Source: JAIQFL01 sp035295745 (GTDB lineage Bacteria > Acidobacteriota > Terriglobia > Bryobacterales > Bryobacteraceae). From it: a stretch of 64,000 nucleotides of DNA. Shown piece by piece: positions 34,907 through 44,226 of the stretch. A program made the translations under genes and the position numbers. The DNA is taken from positions 1-64,000 of the forward strand of contig DATGIL010000098.1 in NCBI GenBank assembly GCA_035295745.1. Direction: 5' to 3'. The notes beneath the pieces are model-generated. The model had not been told where the DNA came from, ran no database searches, and was given only the letters and a program-made list of their open reading frames with translations. The stretch's first letter is position 1. Every line of letters begins with the position of its first letter.

Positions 34907-37641
34907 TGGCAGCTCCTCTGAAACAACTGGGGTTTCAAAAACTGGCGGGTTCGTGGATCACACGGCTTTTGCCGGGCGATATAGCCGGATCCGACATAGG
35001 TGTCGTTCAACACCACCGGCTGCAACAACTGCGGTGCGCGGCTTCCGTGATCCAACACGGTGTCCGACCCCAACCGGGCGTCGCCCACGCGAAAGAATGC
35101 CCAGTAGAATTTGATTTCGAAGGTGGTGTGCGCCGGTTTTTCCAAAGCCACCACTCGCTGGGCCAAATCGAGTTTGGCTTTTTGTGCTTCGGTGTTCTGC
35201 GCATCCGCGATCGCCACCGGCAAAAAAATTGTGAATTGGTGCGCCGTTGACTGCACCAGAAGGGCTCCCTGGAACTGATACCAGTCCGTTAGCGGCTGCG
35301 GTTTTCTCGGCAGGTCAGAAGGAAACGGCACATCGTCGAATCCACCGAAATTCGTGCCATAGGCGCTGTTCAGGGCATCGATTACCGCATAGCGGCTGCG
35401 CAGGAACGTGGCCCACAGGTCGGATCCCGGATCGGGCTGGCCTGGAACCAGGCCGATGGTAGCCGTCGAGAAACTGCTCCAGGCGGAGTAATTTGCGTCT
35501 GACGAATCCAACGAAATCGGGTATCTTGTGCCGGCGGGCAGGTTCAAGCTGTCCTGGTAACGCTTGTCGAGGTCGTCGGCGCCCTGTGCAGGAGTCCAGA
35601 TCGCCGTCTGCAATTTCGTGGGAAGTCCGGCGTCACCCGGGGTGTCCTGGAGAAGCCCCAACGGAATCCGCCGGGTAGTAAATTTTTCTACCAGGCGGGG
35701 CCCATTGTTCGCTTGCACGGGCTTCGTGAAAATACTGGAGTCCGCGCAATCCTCGAGTGTCAGGCGCAGGGCCATCATCACGCCCGGAAGTGTTCCGCGC
35801 GATTCGAAGAACGTCGCGGCGTTCAGCAGGAAGAGCCGGCGCTTGGCATCGCTCCAGGAAGGGTCGAGCGCCACTCCGAACCAATTCGCCAGCCAATTCA
35901 ACGCCTCCGATGGCGCACTGGCGGCGTCGAGCAACGCCTGGACTGTCGCCACCCGATCCTCAATGTTGGTGTAAAAGCCCTCGAAGTTCGCCAGAAAGCG
36001 ATCCAGGAAGGAAGCCGACCGCTGATCCTCGCGATAAGCGCCCGGCAGGTAGTGCTCGAGATACGAGAAGCGCGGATAGTAAGCACGCAGCGCCCGGATT
36101 CGCGGCGTGAGCCGCCCGTTGCCCGTGAGCACGATCTGCAATTGCATGTACTGGCCCATGGCGCTCTGGAACAGCAGTTCCCACGTGTCGAGGCAGTTGA
36201 GCGTGGTGAAGGGAAGTTCGGTGCCGTTGCCCCGTTTGTAGGGGCCGGGCTCCTGGAGCCATGCCTGGGTCATCAGAAAATCGGGATCGTTGTGCGCGCG
36301 GCTAAAGACAGTCACTTGCGTCTCCGCCGGAATCGAAGCGTCGAGCATCAGCTTGTGCCAGACGGTGTCGGGCGAGTGGCTGTCGAATACTTTCGTGGCG
36401 AGCGTCGCCTGATCTACATAGCGCGGACGCCTCTGCATCACCAGCGGGACGAAGCGGTCCTGCGAATCGTAGTAGACCTGGCTCGGTCCGCGCACGATGG
36501 CTCGGCCCCCGAAAAGGCGCATCGGATAAAACTCCTCGAGCGGAGTCAAGGTGAGCTGGTCTGTCGAGAAACCGGCCGTGAACGCCCACGCCTGGTCCCC
36601 GTTCGCCGCCACTACGTACAGCGTGTTGCTGCGCTGCCCAGCGGGAGTCTGCTCCACAGGGATCATCGTGAAATCGAAGCCCAATAGCGAGAATCCTGCC
36701 TGATCGGCAGGAGCGAGAATCGAGGTGACGACGCTCAGCGAGACCGGCTGCCCGATCAGGCTCCCATAGCGCATGCGGTAGACCGTCGAGAATTGGTTCG
36801 CGGGAAGGCTCTCGAGCAACAGCACCGTGTTGTCGGGCAGTGCTTCGATGGCGATCGCGTCGATCGCGCCCAGCGGCGATCCCAAATCGAGAGCGATGCC
36901 CACTGGAAAGGTAGAATGCGCGCTGGGCGGCGCCGATCCGTCGGCTGGCGCGAAGACGTTTTCGGGGCCGGGCGAGACGGCGATGGACGCCTGATCCTGC
37001 CGCACCACCGAGAAACTGCGGTCCAGGGCCCAAATCCGGCGATTCGTGCGATCGAGAATCCACACGCCGCCGCCGGGAGCGGGCGCCATGTCGAATGGCT
37101 CGAATGCGATCGCCGGAGGCCAGACATACTGGCGTGGTGGTCCTCCGTGAAAGAGATCGAACACCAGAAAGCCTTGCGGCTTCAGCACGCCCACCACCAG
37201 GTAATGCGTATCGGTTACGGCGAGACCGCTGAACACCAGTGCGGGCGGAAGCGTCGGAGGCGTCACCGGATTGAAGATCGCATCAGGGGAATTGCAGCCC
37301 TGCGAAATCTCGTCTGTCGAGGACCAGAAATGGGTGGTAACGGCGGTGCCGGCAGACGTCACCAGCAACTCATCGCGCGACCCACCGATGAAGTACCAGT
37401 TGCCGAAGCGATCCTGCGCCGCGCCGCGCCGTTGATCGATGGTGGGCGGTTGGTTGCCTGGCGAACTTTGGAACAGGTTCACTCGTTTGCCCAACGTGAT
37501 CTCGGAGCGGGTACTATTCCACGAAAAGGGCGGTCCGATGTTGGGCACCGGCTGAAAAACCGACGATCCATCCGCATTGGTACAGGTGGCCCAGTCATTC
37601 TGGCCCAGCAACAGATGAAATCGAGTTTGATTCGAATCCAT
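34903..37641 (-). CDS. Baseplate wedge protein, gpI-like, with beta-propeller-like N-terminus
   Basis: This 912-residue protein has two parts. The C-terminal part (about 480-760) carries the phage tail protein I pattern, RALRAYYPRFSYLEHYLPGAYRED...SFLDRFLANFEGFYTNIEDRV, then WLANWFGVALDPSW and the RGT motif. The N-terminal 450 residues show repeated strands with GGGVWILDRTNRRIWALD and similar sequences, suggesting a beta-propeller. It corresponds to the Afp12/gp7-like wedge component. ATG 37641 overlaps the gpJ stop (TGATG) with AGGAG 8 nt upstream. Confidence 0.75.
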   Translation of the reverse strand: MDSNQTRFHLLLGQNDWATCTNADGSSVFQPVPNIGPPFSWNSTRSEITLGKRVNLFQSSPGNQPPTIDQRRGAAQDRFGNWYFIGGSRDELLVTSAGTAVTTHFWSSTDEISQGCNSPDAIFNPVTPPTLPPALVFSGLAVTDTHYLVVGVLKPQGFLVFDLFHGGPPRQYVWPPAIAFEPFDMAPAPGGGVWILDRTNRRIWALDRSFSVVRQDQASIAVSPGPENVFAPADGSAPPSAHSTFPVGIALDLGSPLGAIDAIAIEALPDNTVLLLESLPANQFSTVYRMRYGSLIGQPVSLSVVTSILAPADQAGFSLLGFDFTMIPVEQTPAGQRSNTLYVVAANGDQAWAFTAGFSTDQLTLTPLEEFYPMRLFGGRAIVRGPSQVYYDSQDRFVPLVMQRRPRYVDQATLATKVFDSHSPDTVWHKLMLDASIPAETQVTVFSRAHNDPDFLMTQAWLQEPGPYKRGNGTELPFTTLNCLDTWELLFQSAMGQYMQLQIVLTGNGRLTPRIRALRAYYPRFSYLEHYLPGAYREDQRSASFLDRFLANFEGFYTNIEDRVATVQALLDAASAPSEALNWLANWFGVALDPSWSDAKRRLFLLNAATFFESRGTLPGVMMALRLTLEDCADSSIFTKPVQANNGPRLVEKFTTRRIPLGLLQDTPGDAGLPTKLQTAIWTPAQGADDLDKRYQDSLNLPAGTRYPISLDSSDANYSAWSSFSTATIGLVPGQPDPGSDLWATFLRSRYAVIDALNSAYGTNFGGFDDVPFPSDLPRKPQPLTDWYQFQGALLVQSTAHQFTIFLPVAIADAQNTEAQKAKLDLAQRVVALEKPAHTTFEIKFYWAFFRVGDARLGSDTVLDHGSRAPQLLQPVVLNDTYVGSGYIARQKPCDPRTRQFLKPQLFQRSCQ

Positions 37642-39938
37642 CAGGTGCACTCCTGTGGGATCACCGGCACCTGAGCCGCGGCAGGTCCAGTGCCACCGCC
37701 GCCGGCGGATGAAGGCGTCGTCTGGCCGAGCAATTCATCGAGACTCAAGGCAGCCCCGACAGTCACACTGATGCCGAGCACCTGCGGCAACTGCAGTCCC
37801 GCAATGTTCACCTGGGGCACGGATGGTCCCGTCTGTGTCAGCAACGTCTCCTGCACGAACTCCACGCCCGCAACACGGCCCGCCACGGTCATCAGTTCGA
37901 GTGCGATCACCGGCTTGCCGAGCGGCCAGCCTTTATAGACCGATGCCGGAGTGCTCAGCAGCACCGACGGATCGTCCGGAAGTTGCTGCGGACCGCCGGT
38001 AGTCGGAGCGAGAAATTGCAAGATCGCGGCCTTGACGGCGTCACGCACTGGTGACGGGTTGAGCCCGGGAAGAACCTGGATTCCGATTGAGATCCAAATC
38101 CCCACATACTCCGGGCCGCGCAGGAACACTTCGGTCGTGATCAGCCGCCGCGTGTCGAGATAGCTGCAGACGGTATCCAGAAAACTCGAGCTGGGCATCG
38201 GAGCATCGGGATTCACCGGGTCGAACGTCGGAATCAGCATCAAGGTCACAGCGCCAGCCGCATCGCCGCCGCGCCCGCTGCTTAATTCCGGGTGGAAATT
38301 GGGGATCACTTCCACGCGGCCGATCTCTACTCCGGGCGTCCGCAGCGTTACGACCTCGAAGTCGTAGGCGGTCACCAGACGGTCGCGATGCTGCAGATAG
38401 CGCGAGATCTGCTTCTCACCGTCAGCGGCCGTCTCGGCGTCAGCACCACCCCAGGTGCGCACCGGGTTCGTGACCGTGAACCCCTCCGGCAATGTGGGAG
38501 ATGAGTTCAGGGAATCCGTACCCACATTTCCTGCTGCACCCTGGCAGAAATCATATGTGGCGCGGACCACCGACCCATCCGGAGGACGAGAGCCATGCGC
38601 CCCGTCGCCAAATGTGAGCTGAGCGGCCTCTGGGTCGAGGAAGAAGACCTTGGACTCGACGGGTGGTGGAACCGGGCTGCCCGGCGGAAGTCTCAGATCG
38701 GGTACCGGCACTTCAGGACCGGCGAGAAACAGATCCGGCACCTGCGTCCACGTCTGCTGCTCGCCCAGCGCGGTGGTGAGCGAAATCGTGACCGACCCAT
38801 CCAGCACCGGGGCCTGCGAAAGCGTCATCACCTGGTCGGGTTCGCCTGTGCCGGGCGGCAACAATTCACCCGTGACGTGTTCCAACTGGCTTACGGGAGC
38901 GCAATTGATTCCGATCCACAGGAACTGCGCCGGATGCGTGGTGGAGGGACGAATCCGCAGCCATGTAATCAAGCGATCGTTCAATGAGGTGTCGTCGAGC
39001 GAGGGCGGCAATTGGCCGACGCCACTCTCCAGCGGATCGATATTGTTCCACAGCTTCAGGCTGTTTTTGTCGGGCAGCGTAACGTCGACAATTCCGGGGA
39101 GCGTAAAAACATCCGTCGTGGGGCTCGCGGAGAGCGGCCGATACTGCGGCACTCGATTGAGGCTATCGACCAGCCCCCCGGTGGTACCCAGGTTTGGAAT
39201 GTCGAACTCCAGCGTCGCGGGTGAAGGGGCCGTCGTCGCTCTCCCGGCCGGCATATCGATGGTGTTGTCCTCGAGGAAGGGAACCACACCGACGCTAAGC
39301 GTCTGTCCGGCGATCGCGTCCCGGGCGGAATCCATCTGCTCGGGTGTGTCGCCTGCCCTCAACAACAACGCCAGCCACAAATAGCCGTCAATCGTGTCGC
39401 TCAGTTTCACCGGATCGCCACCGGGCAGTGGAAACGCCGAGGCCTCATAGAGGGTCGCCGGCGGATCCTGCGGCGTGCCGCGGAAAGAGGCGTAGAGCTG
39501 CTGATAGTAGTCCTGCATCTGCTGCGATGCGACGATCTGCTGTTTGAAGTAGATCCGGCCCTCGATCGGCAGCACATCCAGCGGCCGCGCGGTGCGGAAC
39601 GGGACTTTGCCGGCCCGGACTTCGAGATCGTTATTCAGCGTGAGACTCTGCAGCGGCGCCTTGGCGTTGGTGATCTGCACCAAGCCCTGTGCTCCGCTGG
39701 CCGGCTGCAAAGGCACATTCAGCAGCTTCAGAAACTTCTTGCGATTCCGCTCCGGGATCTGGTTCGCGCGGTAGAGCAGATTCTCGGTCATGAACGCAAA
39801 GACTTCAATCAGAGTGACTCCCGGGTCGCTCTTGTTGAAGTTGGTCCACTCCGGCGTGTAGACCGGAACGCGCGATAGTGCTTCGTCCAGGAGATCCTGG
39901 TAGCGACGGGTATCGAGATTGGGGATGTTCAACGGCAC
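37641..39938 (-). CDS. Baseplate wedge protein, gpJ/gp6-like
   Basis: This 765-residue protein matches the baseplate J family (Afp11-like): the N-terminus NLDTRRYQDLLDEALSRVPVYTPEWTNFNKSDPGVTLIEVFAFMTENLLYRANQIPERNRKKFLKLL is a classic signature, here described only by its key blocks YTPEWTNFNKSDPG and IPERNRKKFL. A further conserved block (AVTLMLIPTFDP) is near residue 570. It forms the ring of the baseplate around the spike. GTG at 39938 is the start, six bases after the gp25 stop. Length is normal for the family. Confidence 0.85.
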   Translation of the reverse strand: MPLNIPNLDTRRYQDLLDEALSRVPVYTPEWTNFNKSDPGVTLIEVFAFMTENLLYRANQIPERNRKKFLKLLNVPLQPASGAQGLVQITNAKAPLQSLTLNNDLEVRAGKVPFRTARPLDVLPIEGRIYFKQQIVASQQMQDYYQQLYASFRGTPQDPPATLYEASAFPLPGGDPVKLSDTIDGYLWLALLLRAGDTPEQMDSARDAIAGQTLSVGVVPFLEDNTIDMPAGRATTAPSPATLEFDIPNLGTTGGLVDSLNRVPQYRPLSASPTTDVFTLPGIVDVTLPDKNSLKLWNNIDPLESGVGQLPPSLDDTSLNDRLITWLRIRPSTTHPAQFLWIGINCAPVSQLEHVTGELLPPGTGEPDQVMTLSQAPVLDGSVTISLTTALGEQQTWTQVPDLFLAGPEVPVPDLRLPPGSPVPPPVESKVFFLDPEAAQLTFGDGAHGSRPPDGSVVRATYDFCQGAAGNVGTDSLNSSPTLPEGFTVTNPVRTWGGADAETAADGEKQISRYLQHRDRLVTAYDFEVVTLRTPGVEIGRVEVIPNFHPELSSGRGGDAAGAVTLMLIPTFDPVNPDAPMPSSSFLDTVCSYLDTRRLITTEVFLRGPEYVGIWISIGIQVLPGLNPSPVRDAVKAAILQFLAPTTGGPQQLPDDPSVLLSTPASVYKGWPLGKPVIALELMTVAGRVAGVEFVQETLLTQTGPSVPQVNIAGLQLPQVLGISVTVGAALSLDELLGQTTPSSAGGGGTGPAAAQVPVIPQECT

Positions 39939-39944
39939 CGTCGT

Positions 39945-40337
39945 TTAGCCCCCGAGTTGGACGCTCACGTTGATGGTTTGCTTCACCTGGGTCGCCACCA
40001 GTTTGTATTGGATCGTCGCGATCGCCGCCTGCGTGTCAGAGGGGTCCTGCTCCACCGTCACATCCATCAGCGAGATCCGGGGCTCCCAAGCTTGCAGCGA
40101 CTTGGTAATGCTGTCTTGAATCTGGGTCCGCGTCGCGACGGTGTTCGGCTCGAACAGGTAGAGCTGTAAACCGGCCCCAAACTGCGGAAGGTTCAGCCGC
40201 TCGCGGTTTTGCGTTTTAAGAATGATCTGGATCGCCTCGCGGATGTTGGTCTCGCCCTCCGACCAGGCGATGCGCCCGTCACTGCCCACACGCGGTGGAA
40301 ACGCCATACCGCGTCCGTAGAGTTGTCCGCCATCCAT
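39945..40337 (-). CDS. Baseplate gp25-like protein
   Basis: The 130-residue protein matches the gp25/GPW family (Afp9): FPPRV...RIAWSEGETNIREAIQIILKTQNRERLNLPQFGAGL is the typical core with the EPR/RxR-type lysozyme-like fold (motif blocks IREAIQIILKT and LPQFGAGLQ). It links sheath to baseplate wedges. ATG 40337 starts three bases after the stop of the upstream gene; the next gene follows at 39938. Confidence 0.85.
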   Translation of the reverse strand: MDGGQLYGRGMAFPPRVGSDGRIAWSEGETNIREAIQIILKTQNRERLNLPQFGAGLQLYLFEPNTVATRTQIQDSITKSLQAWEPRISLMDVTVEQDPSDTQAAIATIQYKLVATQVKQTINVSVQLGG

Positions 40338-40340
40338 AAG

Positions 40341-42224
40341 CTACGAATCCTTGGCCGAGAATTTCGGCAGTGGGAGACAGATTTGAAAGAAGGGCATCCA
40401 GAAAAAGATGATGTCCAGGAGCTTCACGAAAATCAGAAGCAGGATGAGGGCGACGATCGTAATAATCGGAATCGAAAACGAACACACCATGCCCCACGCG
40501 ACTCCACCTTGGCCGCAGGGCGCCCCTCCGCTTGGGTCAAAATCCTTGTGAAACGGAAACGGCAGCACCGACATGACCAAGTCGCCGAAACTCATGCCGC
40601 TCATCTTTCTGACCTGTCCGCAGAGGGTGTCCGACATGACGAATGCGGTATTGCGGTCGAATTTGCGTAATCCCGCGGGGGTGGTATCCACTGGAAGCCC
40701 GATGCGGATGGGACGAGCCGGAGCGTCAGGATCGAAAAATGCGGCCAGTTGGAACGCCGCCGTTGGTTCGCTCACCAGCGCCGGCGTGAGCCCGGGACAG
40801 TTCGGCCGTTCGAGCACACAGCGGATAGTGAACCACGCCACGCCCTGCGGATTGGCATTCGCCTGAGCCGCGATTCGCTGCGGAAATGGATTGGGCGGGT
40901 TCGGCGGCAGGGCCGCGACAATCAAATCCTCTAAATTCTTCCGGCCGATTTTGTCGGACAGGCCCGGCAGCCCCTGTGACACTGTGGTGATCGTATAAAA
41001 AGGGAACTGGAAACTCGGCCAGTTGTTAGCTCCGTCCGAATCGGGATACTTGGACTTCAGCGCTTCGATCGACACGCCGGCATCGTAGGTATTGCGGAGT
41101 GCCTCCACCATGGTCTTGCCCGAGTAGGTGATCGACTGCAGCAGGTCCCAGATGGGCTTGAGCGGGTTCTGCAGAGCCGATCCATTTCCGCTGTGAATCG
41201 CCTGCCACAAATCGTTCAGGTAACTTTCGAAGAAGCGGGCCAGGTCCAAGAGAATGTAGTACGAAACCTGCTGAATCTGGTTGTTCACGCGCAGTAGTGT
41301 GGCCGTTGTCGCAGCCTTGTGGAGGTTTTCCTCGTCTGACGTCAGCGCCAGATTGGGACTCGCCTGTGTGGCCGTCAGAGTATCGCTAGCCAGGGTTTCC
41401 AGATTACTTAATGGACAGATGACCTGCGCCTTGAGAAGCATGTCGTGGGCCTCGGTCAGAGGCGGCAGAGGATCTGCACCCACCGGATTCGGCTGCGGAG
41501 CTTGCAGCAGCCGCTCGCGGTCACCCACGGGAATCAGGCCAACCAGCAGCCGTCGCGTACGCAGATCTTCTTCCGTGTACGCCGCCGGCGAGAGCGGATG
41601 CTCCTCTTCCTGGGTCGCCAATGTCACTGGATCCTGGAGCACTTGCCATTTCCCGTTCACCAGCGCCAGCTCGTCGCAATCACGCGGATCGGGATTCGTC
41701 TTACTGGCGGTGGCGTGCGGCTGCAACAGGCGCAGCACGAAAGTCGCACGCTCCTGCGCACCCGCGTCAATGCGGCGATCGGGCAGCCCCAGGGTGCGGC
41801 ACACCAGGCAGGTAGCCACCATGTAATAGCGCTGGTGCACCGGTTGATACAGCTTCAGAATCGACGGCTTGTTCTTGCAGGTGGTTGTGGCGCCGATCAC
41901 GAGATTCCCTCGGGCCTGGAGCGCTTTCACAGCTCGATCGCGAGCCTTCTGCAGGGTGAGCGACAGCCCGCTTTTCACCACCGGGACGTCCGGCTCGCTC
42001 GGCGGACAAGTCCAGGTTTCCGGGACCGCCACATAGCTGCTCAACTGGCTGGGCTGCATCGACAGGACACTATGGAAATCGTCCATGAAGTTGTCGCTGG
42101 CGAAGCGAAGAATCGTGGGGGTCCGGAATGTCAGGCGGTTGGCGGAGACCGTCGGATTGCCGGCAGTCGTCCAGAGCGGCGCCGCCATTGTCCATTCGAC
42201 ATGCCCTTCGTTCAGCGGTATCAC
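40341..42224 (-). CDS. eCIS subunit with C-terminal membrane segment
   Basis: The 627-residue protein sits between the spike and gp25 genes, where many loci encode a PAAR tip. Most of it is soluble and helical with cysteine pairs (CLVCRTLG, CPPS), but residues about 575-615 are strongly hydrophobic (IPIITIVALILLLIFVKLLDIIFF), enough for one or two membrane helices near the C-terminus. No PAAR motif is visible. GTG 42224 overlaps the spike stop (GTGA), so it is coupled to the spike. I infer a baseplate-linked membrane anchor, but I recognise no family. Confidence 0.65.
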   Translation of the reverse strand: MIPLNEGHVEWTMAAPLWTTAGNPTVSANRLTFRTPTILRFASDNFMDDFHSVLSMQPSQLSSYVAVPETWTCPPSEPDVPVVKSGLSLTLQKARDRAVKALQARGNLVIGATTTCKNKPSILKLYQPVHQRYYMVATCLVCRTLGLPDRRIDAGAQERATFVLRLLQPHATASKTNPDPRDCDELALVNGKWQVLQDPVTLATQEEEHPLSPAAYTEEDLRTRRLLVGLIPVGDRERLLQAPQPNPVGADPLPPLTEAHDMLLKAQVICPLSNLETLASDTLTATQASPNLALTSDEENLHKAATTATLLRVNNQIQQVSYYILLDLARFFESYLNDLWQAIHSGNGSALQNPLKPIWDLLQSITYSGKTMVEALRNTYDAGVSIEALKSKYPDSDGANNWPSFQFPFYTITTVSQGLPGLSDKIGRKNLEDLIVAALPPNPPNPFPQRIAAQANANPQGVAWFTIRCVLERPNCPGLTPALVSEPTAAFQLAAFFDPDAPARPIRIGLPVDTTPAGLRKFDRNTAFVMSDTLCGQVRKMSGMSFGDLVMSVLPFPFHKDFDPSGGAPCGQGGVAWGMVCSFSIPIITIVALILLLIFVKLLDIIFFWMPFFQICLPLPKFSAKDS

Positions 42225-42946
42225 CAGATATTCCCCGCTCCAGGCGTGTAAGACGTACTGACCACGCTGTTACTAATCACGGTGTCGCACTTCACGACAC
42301 CGCTGAACTTCGACATCCCGGCGTTGACCGTCAACATGCTCACGGAGATCTCCATCAGGCTCGCCGTGACGGTCACTTTCGCCGATGCATTGACCGTAAT
42401 CCCGCTAGGTTGCAGCTTGACGGAGTTCCCGTTGCTGTCCACGATTTCAACCGACCCCGGTCCGTCTTTCAGCGTGATGGTCTGCCCGCCCGGCGTCTCT
42501 GCGATGAACTGCTCCTGGCCGTTCTGGTCATCCAACGTGACCTTCACTCCGTTGCGCGACCGCAGGACCTTCTTGTTGTTCTGACCGGCGCCGTCCATGG
42601 ACTGCGGCGGCTTGTCGCTGCCGTTCCACAGTCCTCCCAGCACGTATGGACGCCTCGGATCGCCGGCCTCGAATGCCACCAAAACTTCGTCGTTTACATC
42701 GGGAATGAACCAGCTCCCGCGATTGTTTCCGCCCATTAACGTCGCCACCCGCGCCCACATTTCGTAGCGGTCGGAGCCAGTGTCCGGCGACCACGGCAAG
42801 GTCACCTTCACCCGGCCGGTTCCATCCGGATCCTTGATGTCGCTCACCAGCGCCGGATAGATGCCGAACCACCGCCCGCCCGGGGCGGAGTAAGCGCCCG
42901 TCTGCAGCAGGAGGTCGATCGGCGAAAATTCGGAAGTCCCATGCAT
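42221..42946 (-). CDS. Spike protein, gpV/VgrG-like
   Basis: This 241-residue protein has the OB-fold block of baseplate V/VgrG proteins (YPALVSDIKDPDGTGRVKVTLPW), then SWFIPDVNDEVLVAFEAGDPRRPYVLGGLWNG, and finally a repetitive beta-helix region of short valine/threonine strands. It forms the central trimeric spike together with the gpD-like hub encoded just upstream; in the Photorhabdus-type system the two are one protein. The start is ATG 42946; its stop overlaps the next gene. Confidence 0.85.
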   Translation of the reverse strand: MHGTSEFSPIDLLLQTGAYSAPGGRWFGIYPALVSDIKDPDGTGRVKVTLPWSPDTGSDRYEMWARVATLMGGNNRGSWFIPDVNDEVLVAFEAGDPRRPYVLGGLWNGSDKPPQSMDGAGQNNKKVLRSRNGVKVTLDDQNGQEQFIAETPGGQTITLKDGPGSVEIVDSNGNSVKLQPSGITVNASAKVTVTASLMEISVSMLTVNAGMSKFSGVVKCDTVISNSVVSTSYTPGAGNIW

Positions 42947-42961
42947 TGTCTGTGGTCCCTG

Positions 42962-44038
42962 TTAAACCGGGCGAATGCCCGGACGCTCACCAGTAAACTC
43001 GGTGCGGAAGCCATCGGCACCATCGAACACGTGCTTCACGCGCGTGAGGTAATACTTGCCGCTGAACATCGGCCCCAGTGCCTGGATGTCGGCATAAGTA
43101 CCCACGCGCAGCTTCGCATTCGCTTGTGCCATTCCGCGTACCGTTACGAAGCGACGGGCGGTCATCTTCAACACCGTCTCCGATTCCACCTGCGCCTCGT
43201 TGGCATTGAGCGGAACCGTGTGCACCAGCGATTCCTTGCGCTCGCCAAATGCCGATTTCAAAATGCTCAGTCCGCTGGTGTCGCCATTCAATTCATTGCT
43301 GATTGCCTGGTCCGTGGCCTCATGCTTCAGGCTCGACTTGCCGGACACGTCCCAGCCGTTCACACTGACGGCGGTGCGCTGACCCGCGAGGTCGGCAATC
43401 ACCGTGATCTCCCGCAACTCGCCGCCGTAATTCAACGTGACAGTGCCGTTATTGCGCTTCGTCCGCGACTTGACGTACAGGTTCCGGTCGTCCATCCAGA
43501 GCTCCGCATCGATACTGCGCGCGCGATCGCGCATGAATGCCAGGTCGCTCTGATTCACCTGGGCCAGAACCTTATAGGTCGGGCCCGTAATGTCGATATT
43601 CGGCTGCAGCCCGTAATCTCGCGCGATCTTGTTCATCACGTCGGAATCGGTGGCGTCGGCGAAAGTGCGCGTGCGCCGCGTCATCCGCAGATCCTGGAAG
43701 CGGTCCTCCAGCAGCACCGCGATCTCGGGCGGGCTGCCCTCCGGAAAGTCGGCCTCGATTGCCGAGATGCGTCCGTCGAACATCTTGTCCTGATCGAGCT
43801 TGACCTGCATCGCCTTGCCGAAGTCCAGCTTCTTGCGATCGAAGTACAGAAAGTCGATCGAGTTTCCCTTGGGTCCCCAGTTCCCGAATCGCGCATCGCA
43901 GTGGTACAGGCCCTGAACTGTTTCTTCAATCGCGAGACTCAACAGGCCCTGCGACAACGACGTGTCCTCCTGCCCCGCGATGAAGAAGGAGGGACGCGAA
44001 ACGCGAACGCCCGAAGCGGTTGCGCTGGGTGCGGCCAT
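42962..44038 (-). CDS. Hub protein, phage late control gpD-like
   Basis: The 358-residue protein matches the gpD/gp27-like hub: residues 60-120 contain a beta-barrel with IEADFPEGSPPEIAVLLEDRFQDLRM and TFADATDSDVMNKIARDYGLQ, a classic block preceding NQSDLAFMRDRARSIDAELW. The C-terminal barrel ends GKYYLTRVKHVFDGADGF. It is the base of the spike, linking it to the tube. ATG 44038 lies 4 bp after the stop of the 55-residue gene. Confidence 0.85.
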   Translation of the reverse strand: MAAPSATASGVRVSRPSFFIAGQEDTSLSQGLLSLAIEETVQGLYHCDARFGNWGPKGNSIDFLYFDRKKLDFGKAMQVKLDQDKMFDGRISAIEADFPEGSPPEIAVLLEDRFQDLRMTRRTRTFADATDSDVMNKIARDYGLQPNIDITGPTYKVLAQVNQSDLAFMRDRARSIDAELWMDDRNLYVKSRTKRNNGTVTLNYGGELREITVIADLAGQRTAVSVNGWDVSGKSSLKHEATDQAISNELNGDTSGLSILKSAFGERKESLVHTVPLNANEAQVESETVLKMTARRFVTVRGMAQANAKLRVGTYADIQALGPMFSGKYYLTRVKHVFDGADGFRTEFTGERPGIRPV

Positions 44039-44042
44039 AAGG

Positions 44043-44210
44043 TCAGTAAGCCTCCAACCGGGCAACCCTCTGCCGCTTCTTGTGCCAGCTCTTTTCCAAC
44101 TGCTTCAACTTGTCTGGCGATCCCGCGCCTCCACCGTTTGACGGCGTTTGCCCCGAGCCTTGCTCCGCCGGCTGGGGAGCCACTTCCATGTCGTTGATCA
44201 CCACTGCCAT
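44043..44210 (-). CDS. Short eCIS-associated protein (55 aa)
   Basis: A 55-residue frame fills the gap between the LysM-type gene and the hub gene. ATG 44210 has GAGGAGG 7 nt upstream, the strongest ribosome site in this part, and the stop is at 44043-44045. The product starts MAVVINDMEV, has a Pro/Gly/Ser-rich middle, and ends in a basic helix (LKQLEKSWHKKRQRVARLEAY). Small proteins with an acidic start and a basic C-terminal helix occur at this position in other injection loci (compare the DUF5908 type), so a spike-associated role is likely. Confidence 0.7.
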   Translation of the reverse strand: MAVVINDMEVAPQPAEQGSGQTPSNGGGAGSPDKLKQLEKSWHKKRQRVARLEAY

Positions 44211-44226
44211 CTCGAAGCCTCCTCGG

